DNA of 64,000 bases, taken from assembly GCF_001984575.1 (NCBI RefSeq), contig NZ_LZNS01000001.1, forward strand, positions 3,655,881 through 3,719,880, given 5' to 3'. Below, one piece after another: positions 1 through 13,841 of this stretch (its first letter is position 1; each line of letters opens with the position of its first letter). A model generated the notes under the pieces. The model was not told the DNA's origin and ran no database searches. It was given only the letters and a program-made list of their open reading frames with translations. Source of the DNA: Streptomyces sp. MP131-18 (GTDB lineage: Bacteria; Actinomycetota; Actinomycetes; Streptomycetales; Streptomycetaceae). A program made the translations under genes and the position numbers.

Positions 1-2467
<2,467 letters not shown>

Positions 2468-2538
2468 TTCAGCGGTACTCCTCCGTAGGTCCCGTGTGCG
2501 TGCGCATGCATGAGTCTGCCAGACGCAACGTGCGATAA

Positions 2539-2559
2539 GTTGAGTCTATTCCACTCAAG
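2539..2559 (-). promoter_or_regulatory. HAIR operator (HspR site) upstream of clpB
   Basis: Inverted repeat of the form TTGAGT-N7-ACTCAA, one base short at one end of the consensus CTTGAGT-N7-ACTCAAG known as the HspR-associated inverted repeat. It lies 72 bases upstream of the clpB start. In Streptomyces HspR represses clpB and the dnaK operon through such sites, and hspR itself is present at 8,386-8,838. Confidence 0.9.
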
Positions 2560-2656
2560 CCGGTTTCGGGGCCGCACCGGGCACGGAAGACGGCGGAGCG
2601 GCGGGACCGCGGCGCCTCGGCCGCTCGGCCGCTCGGCCGCTCGGCCGTTCAGCCAC

Positions 2657-3442
2657 TCAGCCGCCGCCCGCCGCGGCGAACAGGCTCCGCGCCCCCTCCG
2701 GATACGGACGGCCCACGACGTGACCCTGCCCGCTGCCCACCGACATCACGGCCACGAGCGTGCCGGACCCGGTCGCCGGGTCGTAGTCCGTGAGCCACGG
2801 GCCGCCGCTCGACCCCGCGGTCAGGTCGCAGCCGGACAGCAGCAGTCCCCCCAGATTCGGCTCCTCGGCCTCGCCCGCGGTCAGCACGTCCGTCTCGCCC
2901 GCGCAGTAGTGCAGCGTCTCCCCGTCGTAGGGCTCGACCGCCGGATAGCCGAGGACGGCCACCCGACCGCCCTCGGCCACCGGCTCGAACGCGAGGCGGT
3001 TCGCGCCGTGCACCTCCTGGACGGTGCGCCCGTCCCGGCGCCCGAGCGTGAGGAACGCGTAGTCGTGCGGCAGGATCGCCGAGGTCTCGCGCGTCACGTC
3101 CCAGCCCTCGGGCGTGTGGAAGCCGGTGACGAGCCAGCCGTCCTCGCGGTAGGTGTCGCGGCCGTGGTGGTAGCCGGGCACGAACCACACCTCCTTCGGA
3201 GGCTCGGGACCGGCCGCGGTGCGCACGCAGTGCGCGGCCGTCGCGACGACGCTGCCGTTCGGCGCGTCGACGACGGCCCCCGAGCAGAGACCGAGCCGCC
3301 CGCCGCCCGCGTCCCACATCAGCTTGCCGACCGTGCCGACGGGCCCCTCGGCCCACGGCTGCGCGGCGGCGGCCGGGCGGGCACCGAACGCGAGCAGCAC
3401 GGCGGCGAGCGCCACGGGTATCGGGGAACGCGCAATTCTCAT
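2657..3442 (-). CDS. Secreted trypsin-like serine peptidase
   Basis: Predicted extracellular serine protease of 261 residues. An N-terminal signal peptide (MRIARSPIPVALAAVLLAF, ending near AAAAQ) is followed by a chymotrypsin fold with catalytic His in TAAHC (about residue 72), Asp in HDYAF (about 127) and Ser in GSSGGP (about 216). It lies on the same strand as clpB, with the HAIR site between them, so it is probably a separate unit. It is divergent from the amidase at 3,712 across a 269-base intergenic region. The substrate cannot be told from sequence. Confidence 0.85.
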   Translation of the reverse strand: MRIARSPIPVALAAVLLAFGARPAAAAQPWAEGPVGTVGKLMWDAGGGRLGLCSGAVVDAPNGSVVATAAHCVRTAAGPEPPKEVWFVPGYHHGRDTYREDGWLVTGFHTPEGWDVTRETSAILPHDYAFLTLGRRDGRTVQEVHGANRLAFEPVAEGGRVAVLGYPAVEPYDGETLHYCAGETDVLTAGEAEEPNLGGLLLSGCDLTAGSSGGPWLTDYDPATGSGTLVAVMSVGSGQGHVVGRPYPEGARSLFAAAGGG

Positions 3443-3711
3443 GAGCCCACCCTGTGTTCACGGAACGGACATGTCCAGCTACCGTCCGCCGATCGAGTGG
3501 GGTCGCGGCCGGGGTTGACGACGGCCCCGCGGCGTAAAGTCCCGGCAAAACCCGGGGACTTCAGCGGTGTGGACCAGTGCCGCACCGCAGGCGGCGACGG
3601 GGCGCGCGCGAAAGCCGCGTCCGGGCTTCCTCCCGCGCATTGACGCCGCCGTCCGCGGCCATCAACATGATCATGCCCATGGCGACCCAGCCGTGCCCCG
3701 GGAGGCCCGCC

Positions 3712-5676
3712 TTGCGACGCACCCGTCCCCCCGTCCGCCGTTCCGCCGTGGCCGCCGCCACCGCGCTGGCCGCCGCCCTGCCGCTGCTGACCACGGCGGG
3801 ACCGGCCGGCGCCGACTCCGACGCCACGGGCCTGGCCCGCGCGTTCGCCGACGCGGCGGAACGTCACGGCGTGCCCGAGAGCGTGCTGCTCGGCGTCTCC
3901 TACCTCACCTCCCGGTGGGACGGCCACGACGGCGCGCCCAGCGTCTCCGGCGGCTACGGGCCGATGCACCTCACCGACGCGGCCACGGCCCTCGCCGCAT
4001 CCGAGCCGACCGGCGGGCACCACGCGCACGGCACCGAGGACGCGCGCGGCGACACCTCGCGGCCGCTCCCGCCGCCGTCCCCAGGACCGCGGGACGCCCC
4101 CGACACCCGGGCCGTCCCGGCGGACCTCCGCACCCTGGCCGAGGCGGCCGAGCTGACCGGCCTCGACCCCGCGGAGCTGCGGACCGGCAATGCGGCGAAC
4201 GTCACCGGCGGCGCCGCGCTGCTGGCCGCCGCGCAGCGCGACCTCGGCCACCCCGCGAGCGGCGACCCCGCCGACTGGTACGGCGCGGTCGCGGCCTACG
4301 CGGGCGCGGGCACCCGCGAGGCCGCGGAGTTCTTCGCGGACGAGGTGTACGCCGTCATCAACGAGGGCGCCTCCCGCGTCACCGACTCCGGCGACCGCGT
4401 CACGCTCCCGCCGCGCGCCGTCGTCCCCGACACCCGCACCGCCGACGCGCTCGGCCTGCCCGCCGCCCCGCGCGACCCGCGCGTCGAGTGCCCGCGTTCC
4501 GTCTCCTGCGCGTGGCTGCCCGCCCCCTACGAGGAGCTGGCCGGCGGCGGCTACGGCAACCATGACCAGGCGCGGCGGCCCGCCTCGCAGTCCGTCGACT
4601 ACATCGTCATCCACGACACCGAGGCCACCTGGGAGACCACCCTCGACCTCGTGCAGGACCCCGAGTACGTCTCCTGGCACTACAGCCTGCGCTCCCGGGA
4701 CGGGCACATCGCGCAGCACGTCGCGGGCGAGGACGTCGGCTGGCACGCAGGCAACTGGTACGTCAACGCCAAGTCCATCGGACTGGAGCACGAGGGCTTC
4801 CTGACCGACCCCGACGCCTGGTACACGGAGGCGATGTACCGCACCTCCGCGCGCCTGGTCCGCCACCTGGCGCGGGAGTACGACATCCCGCTGGACCGCC
4901 ACCACATCCTCGGCCACGACAACGTCCAGGGCCCGACCGACGCGAGCGTGCCCGGCATGCACACCGACCCGGGGCCCTACTGGGACTGGTCGCACTACTT
5001 CGACCTGCTGGGCGCCCCGTTCCGCGCCACCGCGGGCCCGCGCGGCGGCCTGGTGACCATCGCGCCGGACTACGAGACGCACACCCCGGCGTACGAGGAC
5101 TGCGAGGGCGCCGGCTCCCCCTGCGCGCCGCACGGTTCGGCCGCCGTCCGCCTGCACACCGCGCCCGCGCACGACGCGCCTCTGGTCCGAGACCCCGGCA
5201 CGCACCCCGGCGACGGCGAGTCCTCCACCGGCGTGAACGACGTGGGCGCCCGCGCCTCCGCGGGCCAGCAGTTCGCCGTCGCCGAACGCCGCGGCGCGTG
5301 GACGGCGATCTGGTACCTCGGGCAGAAGGCGTGGTTCCACAACCCGGCGGACGCGCCGACCGCGGTGAACGCCCGCGGCTGGGTGGTCACCGGCAAGGAC
5401 GGCGCCGCGACCATCCCGGTCTACGGCCGCGCCTACCCGGAGGCCGGCGCCTACCCGGCGGACGTCCCGGTACAGCCGGTCGTGCCGCTGTCGTACGAGA
5501 TACCGGCCGACCAGGAGTACGCGGTCGGCCTGCGCACGGACAGCGAGTACTACCGGGCCGTCACGTTCGACCCGGTCGGACACCAAGTCGTGCGCGGCGA
5601 GGAGTACTTCCAGATCCAGCTCGGCCACCGCATCGCCTGGGTACGCGCCGACGACGTCGAACTGCGCCGCTCCTGA
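3712..5676 (+). CDS. Secreted N-acetylmuramoyl-L-alanine amidase with lysozyme-like N-domain
   Basis: Cell-wall hydrolase of 654 residues predicted to cut the muramoyl-L-alanine bond of peptidoglycan. I chose the TTG start at 3,712 because GGGAGG lies six bases upstream and the protein then begins with a compact signal peptide (LRRTRPPVRR, then an Ala/Leu core ending PAGA). The in-frame ATGs at 3,667-3,679 lack a ribosome site and would add an odd extension. A helical transglycosylase-like region (SRWDGHDG, GGYGPMHLTD) precedes a family-2 amidase/PGRP domain (about residues 295-430) with Zn-ligand candidates in IHDTEA and MHTDPGPYW, then an SH3-like tail. The role is well supported; the exact bond specificity is inferred. 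Confidence 0.85.
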   Translation: MRRTRPPVRRSAVAAATALAAALPLLTTAGPAGADSDATGLARAFADAAERHGVPESVLLGVSYLTSRWDGHDGAPSVSGGYGPMHLTDAATALAASEPTGGHHAHGTEDARGDTSRPLPPPSPGPRDAPDTRAVPADLRTLAEAAELTGLDPAELRTGNAANVTGGAALLAAAQRDLGHPASGDPADWYGAVAAYAGAGTREAAEFFADEVYAVINEGASRVTDSGDRVTLPPRAVVPDTRTADALGLPAAPRDPRVECPRSVSCAWLPAPYEELAGGGYGNHDQARRPASQSVDYIVIHDTEATWETTLDLVQDPEYVSWHYSLRSRDGHIAQHVAGEDVGWHAGNWYVNAKSIGLEHEGFLTDPDAWYTEAMYRTSARLVRHLAREYDIPLDRHHILGHDNVQGPTDASVPGMHTDPGPYWDWSHYFDLLGAPFRATAGPRGGLVTIAPDYETHTPAYEDCEGAGSPCAPHGSAAVRLHTAPAHDAPLVRDPGTHPGDGESSTGVNDVGARASAGQQFAVAERRGAWTAIWYLGQKAWFHNPADAPTAVNARGWVVTGKDGAATIPVYGRAYPEAGAYPADVPVQPVVPLSYEIPADQEYAVGLRTDSEYYRAVTFDPVGHQVVRGEEYFQIQLGHRIAWVRADDVELRRS

Positions 5677-5729
5677 CGCCAGGTCGATCCTTGAGCTGCG
5701 CGGCGTGGGGCGCAAGTACACTCACGCCG

Positions 5730-6287
5730 ATGAGCAGGAAGCCGGTCCTCGGGGACCACCTCGCGACCTCCGTGCTTGACGCCGCCGCCACCGTGCTGAC
5801 CGAGCGGGGCGCATCGGCCTCCATGGCCGACATCGCGAGCGCCGCCGGCGTCGGGCGCGCCACGCTCTACCGGTACTTCCCCACCCGCGAGGCGCTGCTC
5901 GCCGCGCTCTGCGAGGCCGCGCTCGACGAGCTGGCGGAACGTATCGCCGCCGCGCGCCTGGACACCGTACCGGTCGCCGAGGCCCTGGCCAGACTCACCC
6001 GCGCCTTCCTCGGCACGGGCAGCCGCTACACCGCGTTCCTGCGCTCGGGCGGCGGCTCCGTGCCCCGCGACGAGGTGGACCGGCGGCTGGGCACGCCGGT
6101 GCTCAACCTCTTCAGGCGCGGCGCCGCCGAGGGCACGCTGCGCGGCGACGTGCCGCCCGAGGTGCTGCTCGCGCTGTACGCCGGCCTGATCGAGGCGGCC
6201 GTGCCGCTGGCCTCGCGCGGCGGCCTCGGCGTCGAGCGGACCACCGAGGCCGCCACGGGCCTGTTCCTGAACGGCGCGGTGGTGTGA
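5730..6287 (+). CDS. TetR-family transcriptional regulator
   Basis: Repressor-type DNA-binding protein of 185 residues. The N-terminal helix-turn-helix is clear (MADIASAAGVGRATLYRYF, about residues 31-50), followed by an all-helical ligand-binding domain. It starts at the ATG after the short gap behind the amidase gene. Its stop overlaps the start of the PAP2 phosphatase gene, so the two are probably cotranscribed and the regulator may control that gene. The ligand is unknown. Confidence 0.88.
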   Translation: MSRKPVLGDHLATSVLDAAATVLTERGASASMADIASAAGVGRATLYRYFPTREALLAALCEAALDELAERIAAARLDTVPVAEALARLTRAFLGTGSRYTAFLRSGGGSVPRDEVDRRLGTPVLNLFRRGAAEGTLRGDVPPEVLLALYAGLIEAAVPLASRGGLGVERTTEAATGLFLNGAVV

Positions 6288-6934
6288 CCGTGCCGCGCCG
6301 CCACCTCTTCGCGTCCGTGGCCGCCACGCTGCTCGCCGCGCTGATCCTCTTCGCCGCGGTCCGGGACGGTGCGCCGTTCGGCCCCGACACGGCTCTGCAC
6401 CGCTGGGTGCTCGACCACCGCACGTCCGCCGGCATCGACGTGGCCACGTTCGTCACCGACACGGGGAACCGGGTGGTCCCGCACCTCCTGGCCGCCCTGG
6501 CCGGGGCGCTCACCGTGCCGCGGGCGTGGTGGCTCGGCGCGGTGGCGGGCTTCGCGGCGCTGCTCACCGGGCAGTTGCTGCGCCTCCTCCTCGTGCACGC
6601 GCTGGACCGGCCGCGGCCCCCGGCGGAGAGCTGGACCGCGCACGTCAACAACCCGTCGATGCCGTCGGGGCATTCGACGACGGCGGCGCTGACGGCCATC
6701 GGCCTGGCCGCCGCGCTGCTGCCGTACTGCCACCGCACGGCGACCCGGGCGCTGGCCATCGCGGTGCCCGCGGCCTGGGGCGCCTCGGTCGGGCTCACCC
6801 GCGTCTACCTGGGCGTGCACTGGCCCACCGACGTCCTGGCGGGCTGGCTGTTCGCCGCCGCCCTGACCCTGCTGGTGCTGCCGCCGCTCGGCCGCCGCCT
6901 GCGGCGCTCGGTCAGGCCGGCGGAGCTCCCATGA
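6284..6934 (+). CDS. PAP2-family membrane phosphatase
   Basis: Integral membrane lipid phosphatase of 216 residues. It has several hydrophobic segments and the three PAP2 motifs: a DRPRP variant near residue 107, PSGHS near 127 (catalytic His) and a third motif ending GVHWPTD near 173. The start overlaps the TetR gene stop (GTGA), so it is translationally coupled. Likely substrates are phosphatidate or undecaprenyl pyrophosphate; the sequence does not decide. Confidence 0.87.
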   Translation: MTVPRRHLFASVAATLLAALILFAAVRDGAPFGPDTALHRWVLDHRTSAGIDVATFVTDTGNRVVPHLLAALAGALTVPRAWWLGAVAGFAALLTGQLLRLLLVHALDRPRPPAESWTAHVNNPSMPSGHSTTAALTAIGLAAALLPYCHRTATRALAIAVPAAWGASVGLTRVYLGVHWPTDVLAGWLFAAALTLLVLPPLGRRLRRSVRPAELP

Positions 6935-7445
6935 CGCGGCTGAACTCCTCGGGCCCGGAGACGTCGAAGCCGCGCACGTCCTTGCGGAACGCCCAGCCGG
7001 CGGAGCCGTCGCGGGCGAACTCGGCGACCGTCGCCGCCGTCGCGCCCGCGACCGACGCGAAATCGTCCTCCGCCAGCTCGATGTAGCCCTCCACGACGCG
7101 CACCCGCGTGCCCGCGACGTCGCCGAACGTCGTCCGCCCGCCGCGCTGCTGGATCACCACCCCCACGACCACCCGGCCGTAGGACTCGGCCAGCCGCTCG
7201 AACTCGAAGCTCATGATCTCGTCGAAGCCGAAGCCCTGACCCGTGGTGCTGTCCCGGCTCAGCGTGATGGTGCCGTCCGGGGAGCGGCTGTCGAAGTGCA
7301 CGAGGTACACCGGCGCGCCGTGCGGGTCGTCCGCGCGGTAGGTGGCGGCGATGATGTCGAGGTCGTGGGCCGCCGCACCGGACGGGCTCGGGTCCCACTT
7401 GATCTGTACGTCGGCCTTCTCGATTCCCTTGCTGGGACCGCTCAC
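6912..7445 (-). CDS. TerD-family protein
   Basis: Cytosolic TerD/Ter-stress family protein of 177 residues (tellurite resistance and cell-surface stress family, usually Ca-binding). Family features visible are the N-terminal SGPSKGIEKADVQIKWDPS, an AATYRADD stretch and repeated strand motifs such as VVVGVVIQQ and TRVRVVEGYIELA. The GTG start at 7,445 is preferred over an upstream ATG because GGAGGGG lies nine bases before it. It stands alone, without the terABCEF partners. Its 3' end overlaps the converging PAP2 gene by 23 bases. Confidence 0.85.
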   Translation of the reverse strand: MSGPSKGIEKADVQIKWDPSPSGAAAHDLDIIAATYRADDPHGAPVYLVHFDSRSPDGTITLSRDSTTGQGFGFDEIMSFEFERLAESYGRVVVGVVIQQRGGRTTFGDVAGTRVRVVEGYIELAEDDFASVAGATAATVAEFARDGSAGWAFRKDVRGFDVSGPEEFSRVMGAPPA

Positions 7446-7625
7446 CTGACATCCCCTCCAACTGCCGCAGCCGATGACTCCCTTGTCATCGTCCCACGCT
7501 GAAGCGGCCGACAAGCAACGCTTGTTACGTCCTGAGCCAGAGCGCAAGCCCCGGGGCACACGCCCGGCGCTCGGCCCCGCGCACCGACGTTCGCGAGGGG
7601 GGCGCAGCCCCGGAGGGGAAGCGGC

Positions 7626-8331
7626 ATGAGTGACAACGAGGCGGACCGGACGGCGGCGACGGCAGACGGGGCAGGCGGACGGGCCTGATCACCGTGGCGG
7701 CGGGAACGGGGGCACCGCGGAGCAGGTCGGCGACACGGCGGGCCAGGACGCCGGGCAGGAGACGGGCCAGGACGCGGAGGAAGGCGCCGCGGACGGTACG
7801 TACGAGCTGGTGCTGCCGGAGACGAGCGGGGACTTCTCGCTGACGGACGCCGAGGCGGCGCCGCCCGAGCTGCCCGAGGCGCAGACGGCGGCCCTCGGCA
7901 TCACCCTCGCCGGGGCCGCCGCCGGCATCTGCACCACGGCCGGTCCCCTGGGCGGCGAGGAGGGCGAGTCGATGATCGTCACCGGTCTGTGGGGCGAGAT
8001 CGCCGACCCGGAGGCGGCCATCGCGGGCATCCACGCGATGCACGAGCAGCTGCACGCCGCGAGCGGCACCACGTCGACGGTGAGCGAGCCGGAGCGCGTC
8101 ACCCCGGACGGGCTCGGCGACGCGATCACGGAGTGCCAGATGTTCGACCTCGGCGAGGGCTCGGAGGAGGGGCAGAACGGTCTCGCGCCGATGTGCGTGT
8201 GGACCGACGGCAGTTCGGTGGGCACGACGATCTTCGACAGGTTCCCCGCGGCGGACGTGGCCGGGGCTCCGCGGACGTCACCCCCGAGGAGGCCGCGGCC
8301 CACGCGGCGCAGATCCGCAACGACGCCATGA
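7626..8331 (+). pseudogene. Frameshifted hypothetical protein
   Basis: Broken gene for an acidic protein of unknown function. A strong ribosome site (GGAGGGGAAG) precedes ATG 7,626, which reads MSDNEADRTAATADG and stops at 7,688. The bulk (Gly/Gln-rich linker, then a conserved-looking domain with Cys residues, 7,690-8,260) reads in the next frame. The tail DVTPEEAAAHAAQIRNDAM is back in the first frame. Two compensating indels, or sequencing errors, would explain this. I see no clear signal peptide or membrane segment. Function unknown. Confidence 0.5.
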
Positions 8332-8385
8332 CGCCACGTCGCAGGGCGGCTGACGCCACCCGCACGCCCGGCGGACCGCCGCCGG

Positions 8386-8838
8386 TCAGCGCCCCCGCTC
8401 GGGGCGCCAGACCACGATGGCGGCGGACTGCCGAACGTCCTGGTAGGGCACCAGGTCGCGGCGGTAGGACGCGTGGACCTGCGCCTCGCGCTGCCGCATG
8501 GCGACCGCGGCGCCCTCCACGGCCTGCTGGAGCTCGACCACCTTCGCCTGGAGCGCGGCGACCTGCGTCTGGAGCTCGATGATCCGCTTGATCCCCGCGA
8601 GGTTGATGCCCTCGTCCTGGGACAGCCGCTGCACCTCGCGCAGCAGCTGGATGTCGCGCGCCGAGTACCGGCGGCCGCGGCCCGCGGTCCGGTCCGGCGA
8701 GACCAGACCGAGGCGGTCGTACTGCCGCAGCGTCTGCGGGTGCAGCCCGGAAAGCTGAGCCGCGACGGAGATGACGTAAACCGGAGTTTCTTCGGTCAGT
8801 TCGTAGGGGTTGCTGCTCTGTCCGTTCCGGCCGTTCAT
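8386..8838 (-). CDS. hspR: HspR, MerR-family heat-shock repressor
   Basis: Repressor of 150 residues, last gene of dnaK-grpE-dnaJ-hspR. The MerR-type winged helix is plain (YVISVAAQLSGLHPQTLRQYD, then GLVSPDRT), followed by a coiled coil with heptads (about residues 75-115). HspR binds HAIR repeats with DnaK as co-repressor. Such sites stand upstream of dnaK and clpB here, closing an autoregulatory loop. It lies only 4 bases downstream of dnaJ. Confidence 0.95.
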   Translation of the reverse strand: MNGRNGQSSNPYELTEETPVYVISVAAQLSGLHPQTLRQYDRLGLVSPDRTAGRGRRYSARDIQLLREVQRLSQDEGINLAGIKRIIELQTQVAALQAKVVELQQAVEGAAVAMRQREAQVHASYRRDLVPYQDVRQSAAIVVWRPERGR

Positions 8839-8842
8839 CTCA

Positions 8843-10036
8843 TTACTCTCCCTTCGCGGCCTCGAACAGCCCCGCCCTGGGGTCCTCGCCCTCTGCCGCG
8901 GCGCGATAGTCCTCCAGGGCCTTCTTCGCCTCGTCGCCCAGATCGCGCGGTACGGCCACCTCGATGGTGACCAGCAGGTCGCCGAGGGTGCCGTCCTTGC
9001 GCACCGCCCCCTTGCCGCGCGCCCGCATGGTCCGGCCGCCCGGCGTGCCGGGCGGCAGCTTCAGCGTCACCGGCGGACCACCCAGCGTCGGTACCTTGAT
9101 CTCACCACCGAGCGCGGCTTCCGGGAAGGTCACCGGCACGGTGATCGTGAGATTGTCCCCGCGCCTGCCGAACACCGGGTGCGCGTCGACGTGCACCACC
9201 ACGTACAGGTCGCCGTGCGGCCCGCCGCGCTCGCCCGGCGCGCCCTTGCCGCGCAGCCGGATGCGCTGCCCGTCGTCCACGCCCGCCGGGATGCGCACCT
9301 GCATCGTCCGCGAACTCGTCGCACGCCCGCTGCCCTTGCACACCTGGCACGGGTCCTGGGCGATCAGCCCGCGCCCGCGGCAGTCGACGCAGGGGTCGGT
9401 GAGCGAGAAGCCGCCCCCGCCGCCGCGGCTGACCTGCCCGGTGCCGACGCAGGTCGGGCACACGCGGGGCGTCCCGTTCTTGTCGCCGGTGCCGGAGCAC
9501 GCCTTGCACGCCGCGCTGGAGGACATCCGCAGCGGAACGGTCGCGCCGGAGACGGCCTCGGTGAAGCTGAGCGTCACCTCGGACTCGATGTCCTGGCCGC
9601 GGCGCGGCTGGGTGCGCGTACCCGGCCCGCCGCGGTTGAACAGGCCGCCGAAGACGTCCCCGAGCCCGCCGCCGAACCCGCCGGCCCCGGCAGGACCGGT
9701 ACCGGCAGGACCGCCGCCCGGCTGGCCGCCGCCGAACAGGTCGCCCAGGTCGAAGTTGAACTGGCCGCCCCCGCCGGGGCCCTGCCGGAAGGCACCGTTG
9801 CCGAACAGCGCGCGCGCCTCGTCGTACTCCTTGCGCCGCTTCGGGTCGCCGAGCACGTCGTACGCCTCGGACACGTCCTTGAAACGGTCCTCGGCCTTGG
9901 CGTCGCCCGTGTTGGCATCGGGGTGGTTCTCCCGGGCGAGCTTGCGGTACGCCTTCTTGATCTCGGCCTCGGTGGCGTCCTTCGGGACGCCGAGAACCTT
10001 GTAGAAGTCCTTCTCGATGAAGTCCTTGGTGCTCAT
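8843..10036 (-). CDS. dnaJ: DnaJ co-chaperone
   Basis: J-domain co-chaperone of 397 residues that stimulates DnaK ATPase and delivers unfolded clients. The J domain with HPD (about residues 37-39) is followed by a Gly-rich linker, then a zinc domain with four Cys-x-x-Cys pairs (CKACSGTG, CPTCVGTG, CVDCRGRG, CQVCKGSG), then the C-terminal client-binding region. It sits between grpE (43 bases upstream) and hspR. This is the DnaJ1-type copy expected in the operon. Confidence 0.96.
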   Translation of the reverse strand: MSTKDFIEKDFYKVLGVPKDATEAEIKKAYRKLARENHPDANTGDAKAEDRFKDVSEAYDVLGDPKRRKEYDEARALFGNGAFRQGPGGGGQFNFDLGDLFGGGQPGGGPAGTGPAGAGGFGGGLGDVFGGLFNRGGPGTRTQPRRGQDIESEVTLSFTEAVSGATVPLRMSSSAACKACSGTGDKNGTPRVCPTCVGTGQVSRGGGGGFSLTDPCVDCRGRGLIAQDPCQVCKGSGRATSSRTMQVRIPAGVDDGQRIRLRGKGAPGERGGPHGDLYVVVHVDAHPVFGRRGDNLTITVPVTFPEAALGGEIKVPTLGGPPVTLKLPPGTPGGRTMRARGKGAVRKDGTLGDLLVTIEVAVPRDLGDEAKKALEDYRAAAEGEDPRAGLFEAAKGE

Positions 10037-10078
10037 CCCCGGCGCCCCTCCTTCCGCGTCGGCCCGCTCACCGCGGCG

Positions 10079-10773
10079 TCAGCCCTCGTCCGGGCCACCG
10101 CCGTCGTCCTTCTCGGCAGCGCTCTCCTCCTGCTCGGCCGGCTTGCCCGGCTGCGGCTCCGCGACGCCGACCCGGGCGGGACGGATCGTGCGCTCGCCGA
10201 TGCGGTACCCCGGCTGGAGGATCTGCACGCACGTCGTCTCGGTGACGTCCGGCGAATAGCTGTGCATCAGGGCCTCGTGCACGATCGGGTCGAAGGGCTC
10301 GCCCTCCTTGCCGAACTGGGCGAGGCCCATCTTCGCCGCGACCATCTCCAGCGACTCGGCCACCTGCTTGAAGCCGCCGAGCAGCTCACCGTGGTCCCGC
10401 GCGCGGCCGATGTCGTCGAGCACCGGCAGCAGCTCGGTCAGGAGATTGGCCACGGCCACCTCCTTGACCGCGACCCGGTCGCGCTCCACGCGGCGGCGGT
10501 AGTTCTGGAACTCCGCCTGGAGCCGCTGGAGGTCCTGCGTCCGCTCGTGCAGCGCGGTGCGCGCCTGGTCCAGCTGGGCCGTCAGCGCGACGTCCTGCAG
10601 GATCTGGGGGTCCTGCGCCGAGGGCTGCGGGTCCGGCGTGCCGCCGTCCCCGCCGGGGGCGGCCTCGCCGCCCGGCTGTTCCTGGGGACCGGTGGCCCCT
10701 TCGGGCACCTCCGGGGTCGCCGCCTCGGCGTCGGGGACCTCGGGCTCCTTGTCGAAGCCCTGCGGGTCCTGGG

Positions 10774-10777
<4 letters not shown>
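10079..10777 (-). CDS. grpE: GrpE nucleotide exchange factor
   Basis: Nucleotide exchange factor for DnaK, 232 residues. A long Pro/Glu/Gln-rich N-terminal tail (about 1-70) precedes the coiled-coil dimer region (TQDLQRLQAEFQNYRRR) and the C-terminal beta wing (VHEALMHSYSPDV, VLQPGYRIGERTIRPARV). The start overlaps the dnaK stop by four bases, so translation is coupled. Confidence 0.95.
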
Positions 10778-12645
<1,868 letters not shown>

Positions 12646-12667
12646 TTCGGTATCCTCCAGCTACTAG

Positions 12668-12688
12668 CTTGAGTGCAACTGACTCAAG
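12668..12688 (-). promoter_or_regulatory. HAIR operator upstream of dnaK
   Basis: Perfect match to CTTGAGT-N7-ACTCAAG, placed 23 bases upstream of the dnaK ATG where bound HspR would block transcription or early elongation. It matches the consensus better than the clpB site. Confidence 0.95.
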
Positions 12689-12720
12689 ACTGCCGCAGGC
12701 GGCCGCCCCCGTCAAATACC

Positions 12721-12739
12721 CTGAGCCGGGTCAGCTCAA
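12721..12739 (-). promoter_or_regulatory. Degenerate second HAIR-like repeat
   Basis: CTGAGC-N7-GCTCAA has the spacing and overall shape of HAIR but imperfect arms, 76 bases upstream of dnaK and overlapping the stop of the phosphatase gene. Streptomyces dnaK promoters can carry several HAIR copies, so this may be a weak accessory site. It could also be chance. Confidence 0.4.
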
Positions 12740-13834
12740 CTCTTGTCGTCGGCAGAGGCTCAAGGCCAGCAGCGCCACGTCATCCTGGATCGCACCGGCG
12801 AACTGGGTCACGTCCCGCCACACGAACTCCACAAGACCCGAGGTGGGCACCCGCCCCGCGGGCCACTCCCGCCCCACCGCCCCCGTGAGGCGGCCCGTCA
12901 GCGAGTAGAACGCACCCGCCGCGTCCCGCGCCTCCGTCACACCGTCCGTGTAGCCGAGCACCACGTCCCCGGGGCGCAGCGCCGCCGACGCGGCCCGCGG
13001 CGGAGCGGTCCCGGCCACCCCGAGGCCGAGCGGCGGGCCCGGCTCGGCCGGCAGCTCCCGCGCCCGCCCGTCGCGGATCAGCAGCGGCAGCGGATGCCCG
13101 CAGCTCAGCAGGCGCACCTCCCCGCCGGCCTCGGGGAACTCCAGCAGCAGCGCCGTCGCGAACAGCTCCGTCGGCTCGCTCGCGTTCTCCGCGTCCACGA
13201 GCAGCCTGCGGTCCATGCGCGCGGCCACCGCGCCGAGGTCCGCCTCGTCGAGCACCGCCTCCCGGAACGCGCCGAGCAGCGCCGTCACCGTACCCACGGC
13301 CGCGAGCCCGTGCCCCTGCACGTCCGCCACCAGGGCCCGCACCCCGTACGGGCTGGTCCGCACGTCGTACAGATCGCCCCCGACCAGCGCCCCGACCTGC
13401 GCCGCCCGGTAGAGAGCCGCGCACCGCACCCCGTCCACCCGTTCCGGCAGCGGCGGCAGCACGGCGCGCTGCACCTCCTCGGCGACGTTGCGCACCACGA
13501 CGAAGTCCCGCACGTACCGCGTCCTGATCCAGGACACCACCACGCCGCCCACCGAGATCGCGCCGACCGCCCCCAGGTCCGCGTCGCTGACGTGCGGCGG
13601 CCTGGTCGCCGGCAGCACGAGCAGCAGCAGGGCGAGCACCGACAGGAGCGTCGTCATGCGCGGCCCGTACACCAGTCCTGTCAGCGGCGGCAGCGCCGCG
13701 AACAGGAACGCCAGCTGCACCCAGCCGGGCGCCAGCCACTCCGCCACGCCCACCCCGGTGAGCAGCACGAGCGGCAGCACGCGCAGCCAGCGGGGCTGGA
13801 GGCCGTCGGCGCTGCGCGCGGCGGGGCTCGCCAT
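12731..13834 (-). CDS. Membrane PP2C-type (SpoIIE) serine/threonine phosphatase
   Basis: Membrane-anchored Mn/Mg-dependent protein phosphatase of 367 residues. The first ~115 residues hold hydrophobic segments (LPLVLLTGVGVAEWL; LLSVLALLLLVLP), followed by the SpoIIE domain with metal-binding signatures GGDLYDV, VADVQGHG, CGHPLPLL and GYTDGVTEA. Such proteins typically reverse phosphorylation of anti-sigma-factor antagonists, but no partner is encoded next to it. It is transcribed toward dnaK. Confidence 0.88.
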   Translation of the reverse strand: MASPAARSADGLQPRWLRVLPLVLLTGVGVAEWLAPGWVQLAFLFAALPPLTGLVYGPRMTTLLSVLALLLLVLPATRPPHVSDADLGAVGAISVGGVVVSWIRTRYVRDFVVVRNVAEEVQRAVLPPLPERVDGVRCAALYRAAQVGALVGGDLYDVRTSPYGVRALVADVQGHGLAAVGTVTALLGAFREAVLDEADLGAVAARMDRRLLVDAENASEPTELFATALLLEFPEAGGEVRLLSCGHPLPLLIRDGRARELPAEPGPPLGLGVAGTAPPRAASAALRPGDVVLGYTDGVTEARDAAGAFYSLTGRLTGAVGREWPAGRVPTSGLVEFVWRDVTQFAGAIQDDVALLALSLCRRQELS

Positions 13835-13841
13835 CGAAACG

